Notes under the pieces: generated by a model
Databases searched by the model: none
Seen by the model: only the letters and a program-made list of their open reading frames with translations
What the model was told of the DNA's origin: nothing
Source of the DNA: an uncultured Alphaproteobacteria bacterium
Lineage (GTDB): Bacteria > Pseudomonadota > Alphaproteobacteria > CAAHEQ01 > UBA3637
DNA length: 48,404 nucleotides
Assembly: GCA_944392585.1 (NCBI GenBank)
Contig: CALXXA010000049.1
Span: forward strand, 1-48,404
Direction: 5' to 3'
Translations under genes and position numbers: made by a program
Shown: positions 42,751 through 48,404 of the stretch, one piece after another
Layout of the letters: each line of letters opens with the position of its first letter
Position numbering within the stretch: the first letter of the stretch is position 1

Positions 42751-43464
42751 GTGAGAACTTTTCATCGATTGGCAAACGAATTGCGTCCTATTTCATTCGA
42801 AAAAAACATAAATGTGTATGCAGAGGGATCTTGTTTGATTAAATGTGGAAAAACGCATGTTATGTGTACGGCTTCTTTGGAAGAAAAAGTTCCAAACTGG
42901 GTAAAAGGAACCGGCGGAGGATGGATTACTGCCGAATACGGAATGTTGCCTCGTTCGACTTCCCTTAGAATGGAAAGAGAAGCTAAACGGGGACAAAGTG
43001 GAAGAACTCATGAAATTCAACGTCTCATCGGAAGATCTTTAAGAGCTGTCGTCGACTTAAAGGCCATGGGCGAAGTTTCTGTTAAAGTGGATTGCGATGT
43101 CTTGCAGGCAGACGGAGGAACTAGAACCGCTTCTGTTACAGGAGGATATGTCGCTCTTTATTTAGCTCTTAAAAAAATGACGGACTCTAAAATTATTAAA
43201 AAGTTTCCTATTATTGATTCCGTTGCGGCTATCTCCTGCGGTGTTTGTAATGGAGAACCTGTCTTGGATTTGGATTATGAAGAGGACGCTACTGCCGGGA
43301 CAGATGCTAATTTCGTTATTACAGGATCCGGAAAGTTGGTGGAAATTCAAGGAACCGCAGAACACGCTCCTTTTTCTGTTCAGGAGTTCTTACAATTGTT
43401 GACTCTGGCTCAAAAAGGAATTAACGAGATAACTCTTTTACAAAAGCAAGTTTTGGAGGATTAA
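42751..43464 (+). CDS. rph: ribonuclease PH
   Basis: This 237-residue exoribonuclease trims tRNA 3' ends phosphorolytically. The start codon is GTG with AAAGGA upstream. The N-terminal [67 protein letters not shown]-type block (here [21 protein letters not shown]) and [18 protein letters not shown] phosphate-binding region are all present. It precedes rdgB by one base, a pairing widespread in bacteria. Confidence 0.96.
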   Translation: MRTFHRLANELRPISFEKNINVYAEGSCLIKCGKTHVMCTASLEEKVPNWVKGTGGGWITAEYGMLPRSTSLRMEREAKRGQSGRTHEIQRLIGRSLRAVVDLKAMGEVSVKVDCDVLQADGGTRTASVTGGYVALYLALKKMTDSKIIKKFPIIDSVAAISCGVCNGEPVLDLDYEEDATAGTDANFVITGSGKLVEIQGTAEHAPFSVQEFLQLLTLAQKGINEITLLQKQVLED

Positions 43465-43465
43465 T

Positions 43466-44059
43466 ATGTCTGCCATTCAACTGGTTATCGCTTCTCAAAA
43501 TGAAAATAAAATAAAAGAATTTCAGTCTATTTTAAAGCCTCTCCATGTTCAAGTTCTTACCGCAAAAGAACTAGATTTGACCAATGTGGATGAAATGGGG
43601 GAGACTTTTAAAGAAAATGCTTTATTAAAAGCAATTTCCGCTTCTAAAGAAAGTGGACTGCCTGCTATCGGAGATGATTCCGGTTTGTGTATTCATGCTT
43701 TAAAAAACAATCCGGGAGTCTATTCGGCAAGGTTCGCTCAAAAATACGGAGGTTTTGAAAAGGCTTTTGAGGTAATCTTAAATGACTTAAAAGACACAGA
43801 AGATAAAACGGCTCATTATTCTTGTGTTATTGCCTTTGCTTTTCCCAATGGGAACGCGCAAACTTTTGAGGGGCGTATTGACGGAACAATCGTTTCTCCG
43901 AAAGGAAAGGGAGGGTTCGGATATGATCCTATATTTATGCCACAAGGATATCAGAAAACTTTCGCAGAGCTTCCGGAATCCCTTAAAAATAAAATCAGCC
44001 ACCGCGGTCGTGCTATGGCTGATTTCCTTAACGTTGTTCATGACTTTATTCAAAAATAA
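43466..44059 (+). CDS. rdgB: non-canonical purine NTP pyrophosphatase (RdgB/HAM1)
   Basis: This 197-residue enzyme hydrolyses dITP, ITP and XTP to keep them out of nucleic acids. It has ASQNENKIKEF at the N-terminus, ETFKENALLKA, GDDSGLCIHAL with the catalytic aspartates, and GFGYDPIFMPQGY. It follows rph by one base. Its end overlaps the convergent pilin gene by 14 bases. Confidence 0.96.
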   Translation: MSAIQLVIASQNENKIKEFQSILKPLHVQVLTAKELDLTNVDEMGETFKENALLKAISASKESGLPAIGDDSGLCIHALKNNPGVYSARFAQKYGGFEKAFEVILNDLKDTEDKTAHYSCVIAFAFPNGNAQTFEGRIDGTIVSPKGKGGFGYDPIFMPQGYQKTFAELPESLKNKISHRGRAMADFLNVVHDFIQK

Positions 44060-44495
44060 CTTTGAATAAATATGAATCCGAACAAAATCCGTCGGAATTA
44101 TTGCATTCCGAGGTTTTTATGTTTGGCCAGCTGCTTGATTCAGCTTGAAGTTGGTCGCAGACATCTTGAGTCGGAAGGCAGGTTTTTATAACAATTCTTT
44201 GTTCGTTTTTGCTTACATTAACGGCGTAACTTCCTCCAAAAGGACTTTCTGGTATATCTATTCCATCGTTTTTTAAGGTTTCGTTACTTCCATCAGGATA
44301 TGTTTTCATCCAAGAATATGTTTGAGCGATATCGTCGGAGAGGGTTAGTATTTGATTGGTTGTTTGCATCATGCGAAATTTTAACATGACTTGGGAATAT
44401 CCGGCTAAGGCACTAACGGCTATAATTCCGATAATAGCTAAAACGCCTAACATTTCTATCATGCTTCGTCCTTGTTCTGTTTTATTGTCTTTCAT
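44046..44495 (-). CDS. type IV pilin-like (pseudopilin) protein
   Basis: This 149-residue protein has a prepilin leader of nine residues and the class III signal G-RSMIEMLGVLAIIGIIAVSALAGY. Glu at +5 and the hydrophobic helix are standard, but Arg instead of Phe/Met is at +1. The globular part has four cysteines (about residues 105, 112, 129 and 137) that could form disulphides. It would be processed by a prepilin peptidase and assembled by a pilus or type II secretion-like machine; none is encoded here. It follows cca by 20 bases with a very strong AAGGAGG site. Confidence 0.85.
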   Translation of the reverse strand: MKDNKTEQGRSMIEMLGVLAIIGIIAVSALAGYSQVMLKFRMMQTTNQILTLSDDIAQTYSWMKTYPDGSNETLKNDGIDIPESPFGGSYAVNVSKNEQRIVIKTCLPTQDVCDQLQAESSSWPNIKTSECNNSDGFCSDSYLFKVIFE

Positions 44496-44515
44496 AGAAA
44501 CCTCCTTATTATATG

Positions 44516-45682
44516 TTAACGCTTTAATTTTTCTAAGACAAGTTCTTTTTTTTCTGGAAAGTTCATTTTTATCCAGATAGTTTCTGCTTCTTTTATTTTT
44601 CTTCCTAACTCAGGACCGGCTAAAAAGCCTTGTCGTGTAAAATCTGCGGCTGTAATCGGAAATTTCGGGGCTGTTAGATGGTGCAGTTCTTGAGACTGAG
44701 CGAATGAAATGGGACGATTTAATTGAGCTTGTTGGATATAAAGCGCTTTTTCTACTAACGCTGGGGTGAAAAAATAAGCAGCTTTTCGGCGCTTTGAGTA
44801 CGAAGATAGGTCTGTTTTGGCAAGTTTCCTTAAACTTTCCAATTCTTTTTTTTCTTTGTTGCTGAGAGTTAAGTCTGGAAGGGAGAACGGATCTTTTAGA
44901 ATTAAGAACAAACGAGGAAGGACACCGAAAGAACGATTTCTTTTTTTCTCAAGGCTGATGAAGTGGGCGAGGGTTTTGAATGAAGAGGGTGTGTTTAATA
45001 GTCTTTGAAGGATTTTATATTTTCTCATAAGTTGAAGTGTTTGAGGGGCTCTCGGAAGAGCAAGAATTTTAAAGAGTTCTTTTTTCTTGCGTTCTGAAGA
45101 CAAACGATCTAACAAACAGGCTGTTTTTCGGCAGGCTTTGAGTTCTCGAAGAGGAATCTTTTTCCCGGAATACTGTCCCCAAAATCGAAAAAAACGTAAG
45201 ATTCTTAATGCGTCTTCTTTTATTCTTTCTTCGGGTTCGCCGATAAAACGGATGCGGGATTCTTTTAAATCCTTAAGTCCGTGGAAAAAATCATATATAT
45301 TTCCTTGAGAGTCCATATAAAGAGCGTTGATTGTAAAATCTCTCCGTATTGCGTCTTTCTTCATTTCTGTGGAAAAAACAACGCGAGCATGTCGTCCATC
45401 TGTTTCTATATCTTCGCGGAAGGTCGTTAATTCTATGGCTCCAGTCGGAGACAAAATAGTGATTGTTCCATATTTTAATCCGCTTGGAATAACTCGATAT
45501 CCGTTTTCTTTCAATAAGGTTATACTTTGCTCCGGCGGTAGAGAACTTGCCATGTCAATATCTTCAATCGGGTGGTTGGTTAAAAGATCTCTCACAGCTC
45601 CTCCGATGAGGTAGGCTTTATTTTTTAAGACGGACATTATTTTTAAAATGTCAGATGTTAGAATTGTTTCTGGTTTTTTCAT
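44516..45682 (-). CDS. cca: CCA tRNA nucleotidyltransferase/poly(A) polymerase family protein
   Basis: This 388-residue protein matches the class II tRNA nucleotidyltransferase family. It has YLIGGAVRDLL, the catalytic EDIDMASS with two aspartates, a TFREDIETDGRHARVVFS motif, RRDFTINALYMDSQG, and the RIKEDALRILRFFRF motif. It adds or repairs CCA at tRNA 3' ends. The tRNA-Ser gene in this window already encodes CCA, so a repair role is likely at least for that tRNA. A poly(A) polymerase role cannot be excluded. Confidence 0.92.
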   Translation of the reverse strand: MKKPETILTSDILKIMSVLKNKAYLIGGAVRDLLTNHPIEDIDMASSLPPEQSITLLKENGYRVIPSGLKYGTITILSPTGAIELTTFREDIETDGRHARVVFSTEMKKDAIRRDFTINALYMDSQGNIYDFFHGLKDLKESRIRFIGEPEERIKEDALRILRFFRFWGQYSGKKIPLRELKACRKTACLLDRLSSERKKKELFKILALPRAPQTLQLMRKYKILQRLLNTPSSFKTLAHFISLEKKRNRSFGVLPRLFLILKDPFSLPDLTLSNKEKKELESLRKLAKTDLSSYSKRRKAAYFFTPALVEKALYIQQAQLNRPISFAQSQELHHLTAPKFPITAADFTRQGFLAGPELGRKIKEAETIWIKMNFPEKKELVLEKLKR

Positions 45683-45799
45683 TATTTTAAGAGTATATCC
45701 TTATTTTTAAAAAAAGCCGAGATGTTTTTTAAGTATTTTATGAAAGGTGAGTAAAGAGTTTTCTTGACCAGAGTAAAAATTAAGAGTAAAAGAAATTTT

Positions 45800-46954
45800 A
45801 TGATGATAACTACAACAAAAGAATTAACAGATCTTTGTCGGCGTTTAAAAAAGAAGGATTTTATAGCGGTTGACACGGAATTTATACGAGAAAAAACATA
45901 TTATGCTGTTTTATGTTTGATTCAGATTGCGAGTGAAGATGAAGCATGGTTAATAGATCCATTAAGCAGCCAGTTAAATTTAGATCCTTTATTAAAATTA
46001 CTTCGGTCTAAAAAAGTTTTAAAAGTTTTTCATGCGGCGCGGCAGGATATTGAGATTTTTTATGATTTAATGGGCAAAGTTCCCACGCCTGTTTTTGATA
46101 CGCAAGTAGGTGCGATGGTTTGCGGTTTGGGGGAGAGTGTTTCTTACCAGATGTTGGTGGCAGATTTTTTGAAGATAAATTTAGATAAAAGCAGTCGCTT
46201 CACGGATTGGAGGCATCGTCCTTTGTCTGAAAAACAAGAAAAATATGCTTTATCGGACGTGACATATTTAGTCTCTGTTTATCAAAAAATGAAGGAGAGG
46301 TTGGAACAGACAGGACGTGACAAATGGGTGCAAGAAGAGATGAACCGTCTGCTAGATCCGGCATTGTATCGAGTTGTTCCTAAAGAAATGTGGCGGCGCA
46401 TCAAAAGACACTCGGACAACCCGAGGTTTCTCGCGATATTAAGAGAAGTGGCCGCGTGGAGAGAGGAAAAAGCGATTATGCTTAATAAACCTCGCAAGCA
46501 TGTTTTAAAAGATGAAGCTATTTTGGAAATAGCGGCGACATGTCCTCAAAGTATCGAGGAATTAGCGCAGTTGCGAAGTATGAACTCAGGGTTGATAAAA
46601 AGTTTCGGACAAGATTTCCTAAATGCTGTGCAAAAAGGAAAAGATTGTCCAGGGAACGCATGTCCGAGAGTGGAAAAAAGAAAAAATTTTCCTCAGGGGC
46701 GAAAGAATATCGTAGATATTTTGCGTCTTTTATTGAACTTGGTGGCAGAGCGTGAAAAAGTAGCGGCTAAAATTATAGCGACAACAGAGGATTTAGAAAG
46801 AATGGCAGAATCAAATAAAGCGGATGTTCCCGCGATGAAAGGATGGCGATACGTTTTGTTTGGTCGTGATGCAATGTCATTTAAACAGGGAAATATGGCT
46901 GTTCGGTTTAATTCAAAAACGCGGGAAATAGAGTTTTTTGACTATAGGAATTAA
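45800..46954 (+). CDS. rnd: ribonuclease D
   Basis: This 384-residue 3'-5' exoribonuclease takes part in tRNA 3' maturation. The DEDDy motifs are FIAVDTEFIREKTYY (Asp and Glu), HAARQDIEIFYDLMG and ALSDVTYLVSVYQ, followed by an HRDC domain with AILREVAAWREEKAIMLNKPRKHVLKDEAI. The frame opens at a TTG 36 bases earlier. I use the ATG at 45800 because the family begins here, though the ribosome binding site is weak and the ATG at 45803 is equally possible. Confidence 0.93.
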   Translation: MMITTTKELTDLCRRLKKKDFIAVDTEFIREKTYYAVLCLIQIASEDEAWLIDPLSSQLNLDPLLKLLRSKKVLKVFHAARQDIEIFYDLMGKVPTPVFDTQVGAMVCGLGESVSYQMLVADFLKINLDKSSRFTDWRHRPLSEKQEKYALSDVTYLVSVYQKMKERLEQTGRDKWVQEEMNRLLDPALYRVVPKEMWRRIKRHSDNPRFLAILREVAAWREEKAIMLNKPRKHVLKDEAILEIAATCPQSIEELAQLRSMNSGLIKSFGQDFLNAVQKGKDCPGNACPRVEKRKNFPQGRKNIVDILRLLLNLVAEREKVAAKIIATTEDLERMAESNKADVPAMKGWRYVLFGRDAMSFKQGNMAVRFNSKTREIEFFDYRN

Positions 46955-46992
46955 AAAAATATAATGGCTTGGAACAAATAGAAAAATCATTG

Positions 46993-47019
46993 TTGACAAA
47001 ATAAAAAAGGGAATATAAT
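46993..47019 (+). promoter_or_regulatory. predicted strong promoter of the HD-like gene
   Basis: A consensus TTGACA (46993-46998) and consensus TATAAT (47014-47019) are 15 bases apart, shorter than usual. Alternative TTGTTG at 46990-46995 would give 18. The start codon is about 50 bases downstream. Confidence 0.55.
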
Positions 47020-47067
47020 CAATTTGTTTAATGTTTTTTTATTTTAATTTATTTTAAGGAGGAAACA

Positions 47068-47703
47068 ATGACACCACTAGAAAATAAATGTTTATATATA
47101 GCAGAAAAAATGCATGAAGGAGTCTTTTTTGGCAAAGGCTTGAATATGTTGGATCAAATAAAAGGAACATATGCTCTTATGGCAGAGAATACAAAGTTAA
47201 AAGGGAAAGAAAGAGAAAATGCGTTAAGTGCTGTGTTTTTACATAAGTGCTGGGAAAAGAAACGCATTGCCGAGAATCTTGAGCCTATGACAATGGATGA
47301 TATTGAAAAGCACACGAATAAAGACGTTAGACGAATTGTTGAAGAATTAGCTTCCGAGCCTGACGAGAAAGCGTCTCAAACAAAGATGGAACAATGGCAA
47401 GAGAAAGCCCAATGGTCTAAAGGGTTGAGCTTGGCGGCACGAGAAATTTTATTAGCAGAGAAAGTTCAAAATTTTACAGTTTCCCGTGATAAACCGAATC
47501 CAAATAAAACACCAGAATGGCATAAAGAATATATTAAATCTCGGATGTTAATGGTTGAAGCTTTGAAGGAAACGAATGAAAATCTTTACCAGGCGGCATG
47601 CGAAGTAAAGGATTCATTTGAAAGAAAATTAAAGGTCATTGATTCAAATAAGAAATTAAATGATCCTTTAAATCAAAATACTAACATGAAAGAAAGAGAA
47701 TAA
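47068..47703 (+). CDS. degenerate HD-domain protein resembling small alarmone hydrolases (MESH1/RSH-like)
   Basis: This 211-residue protein resembles the HD domain of RelA/SpoT homologues and MESH1, which hydrolyse (p)ppGpp. The matches are ALSAVFLHKCWE (residues 52-63; family AALLHDxxED), MDDIEKHTNKDVRRIVEELA (76-95), KAQWSKGLSLAAREILLAEKVQNF (113-136; family KLADKxxNL) and PEWHKEYIKSRMLMVEALKETNENL. The metal ligands are changed: the HD pair reads His59-Lys60, and the distal Asp is Glu131. His16 could be the first ligand. The highly charged C-terminus adds about 25 residues. Catalysis by the normal manganese mechanism is doubtful. AAGGAGG ribosome binding site; own promoter. Confidence 0.6.
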   Translation: MTPLENKCLYIAEKMHEGVFFGKGLNMLDQIKGTYALMAENTKLKGKERENALSAVFLHKCWEKKRIAENLEPMTMDDIEKHTNKDVRRIVEELASEPDEKASQTKMEQWQEKAQWSKGLSLAAREILLAEKVQNFTVSRDKPNPNKTPEWHKEYIKSRMLMVEALKETNENLYQAACEVKDSFERKLKVIDSNKKLNDPLNQNTNMKERE

Positions 47704-47769
47704 GCGAGGCTTGTTTTTTTACAGGTTGTTTGTTAGATATAAAAAATCTTGTTTGCAAGAACAAAAAAA

Positions 47770-47806
47770 GCCCGGTTTTTTTTAATAAGGGAGTACAAAA
47801 CCGGGC
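47770..47806 (-). terminator. intrinsic terminator of the cysteine-rich gene
   Basis: GCCCGGTTTT (47770-47779) and AAAACCGGGC (47797-47806) are perfect 10-base arms with a 17-base loop. On the minus strand the stem is followed by a T-run, so it stops leftward transcription from the gene ending at 47857. Confidence 0.85.
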
Positions 47807-47814
47807 AGAGAGTA

Positions 47815-47848
47815 TATCCCGCTTTGGTGGAAACGCCGTGGCGGGATA
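47815..47848. repeat. second hairpin with GAAA tetraloop in the 47.7-47.86 kb gap
   Basis: TATCCCGC (47815-47822) and GCGGGATA (47841-47848) are perfect 8-base arms. Inside, GGTG and CGCC flank GAAA (47826-47837), so the plus-strand RNA would fold into a stem capped by a GNRA tetraloop. There is no T-run next to it. Confidence 0.7.
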
Positions 47849-47856
47849 AATTTCTT

Positions 47857-48404
47857 TTAAATTTGAGAACATCCGCTTTCCAGATATTCATACCCAGGAG
47901 CGCAACAATAACTGTCTCCGTTTTCTTTCGTTGTTACTTGTCCTTTGCATTCACATCCGTCTGTCATCTTGTATCCTGTCTGCGGGCAAACGCCTGGTTC
48001 TGCACATTGCGGAAGGTAAACTACCCCGCAATTTGTTCCGTCATAGTCACATTTCTCGCCACAACTTTTCCCATTGTAATAACAAACATGAGGAGGAGAA
48101 GCATATGCATGATACTGACAACTGACTCCCGTGTTTTTATTGACACAGCCGTAATATCCTCCCCCACTGACATATCCATATTCGAATCCTTCCGGACACC
48201 CGGGATCTGTACAGACCCCCTGATCTATGGTCCCCGTATGCGTTATCGTGGCACATTTTTTCCCAGCAGAATTATAACAATATTGTCTATATGCTCCGGC
48301 AGTTGTCTCACAATAAACTTCTGTATCCGGGTATTTGCAATACCCCTTCCCCGATGTATCTGTAAAATACTCCATTCCGTTACGGCATTCTTGTTCTTTA
48401 CAAG
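47857..48404 (-). CDS. very cysteine-rich protein, 5' part cut by the window edge
   Basis: This reading frame ends at 47857 and stays open to the end of the window. An in-frame ATG at 48375 is unlikely to be the start, because upstream codons continue the same pattern (CKEQECRNG before MEYF). The 172 residues from that Met contain 19 cysteines, many glycines, tyrosines and aspartates, in spaced pairs such as CTDPGC, CGEKC and CEC. The look is that of a disulphide-bonded extracellular or surface protein with EGF-like or knottin-like modules, not a metal enzyme. No family is recognised. A terminator follows it. Confidence 0.75.
   Translation of the reverse strand, partial: CKEQECRNGMEYFTDTSGKGYCKYPDTEVYCETTAGAYRQYCYNSAGKKCATITHTGTIDQGVCTDPGCPEGFEYGYVSGGGYYGCVNKNTGVSCQYHAYASPPHVCYYNGKSCGEKCDYDGTNCGVVYLPQCAEPGVCPQTGYKMTDGCECKGQVTTKENGDSYCCAPGYEYLESGCSQI

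Noticed and set aside
1-48404. Insertion sequences, prophage, CRISPR array or toxin-antitoxin module
   Set aside because: No transposase, integrase, cas gene, regular repeat-spacer pattern or paired small genes of that kind were visible on either strand.

Overview
The window is a continuous stretch of an AT-rich bacterial chromosome. It is densely coding, with short intergenic gaps and many 4-base start/stop overlaps. Several families are typical of Alphaproteobacteria: the TrcR/DUF1013 and GapR/DUF2312 pair, an Hsp20-DUF1150 pair, the CMP-KDO synthetase and TIGR01459-type HAD protein, a YejABEF transporter, and the amidase-rne neighbourhood. The long eukaryote-like isoleucyl-tRNA synthetase, the GRSMIE-type pseudopilin and a very cysteine-rich exported-looking protein suggest a host-associated, possibly gut-dwelling, reduced-genome alphaproteobacterium. 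That placement is an inference, since no rRNA is present. KDO synthesis, lipoprotein maturation and lipoproteins indicate a Gram-negative envelope.

Layout. 1-1.4 kb: ribosomal L13 and S9, then an exported YgiW-like OB-fold protein. 1.4-4.0 kb, minus strand: ppa, a HAD phosphatase, a HIT protein and kdsB. 4.1-5.8 kb: LemA and an M48 membrane protease. 5.8-11.4 kb, minus strand: accA, and a tkt/DUF2157/GDYXXLXY/fba operon. 11.5-17.9 kb: a six-gene operon with YejABEF flanked by two unknown membrane proteins. 18.0-21.2 kb: ileS. 21.2-25.4 kb, minus strand: two exported proteins, rpsT, dnaA, hsp20 and DUF1150, with a 533-base dnaA upstream region full of inverted repeats. 25.5-29.0 kb: glgP, trmB and a STAS protein. 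29.2-33.5 kb: an amidase, an RNase E-like protein without its catalytic domain, and rne with a probable 3' frameshift. 33.8-34.6 kb: trcR and gapR. 34.7-38.0 kb: gpsA, lgt, DUF2062, pgeF and tRNA-Ser(CGA). 38.1-42.7 kb, minus strand: grpE, a lipoprotein, yifB and a PAS-only protein. 42.8-47.0 kb: rph and rdgB, convergent with cca-pilin, then rnd. 47.1-48.4 kb: a degenerate HD (alarmone-hydrolase-like) protein and the cysteine-rich protein cut by the window edge.

Most genes are core functions: translation, RNA processing, replication initiation, envelope and central carbon. The less ordinary content consists of stripped-down relatives of known enzymes. An RNase E paralogue keeps only its RNA-binding half, a PAS sensor has lost its kinase, and a MESH1-like protein has an altered metal site. 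Also notable are an apparent frameshift in rne and operator-like palindromes upstream of dnaA. I saw no insertion sequence, prophage or CRISPR array.
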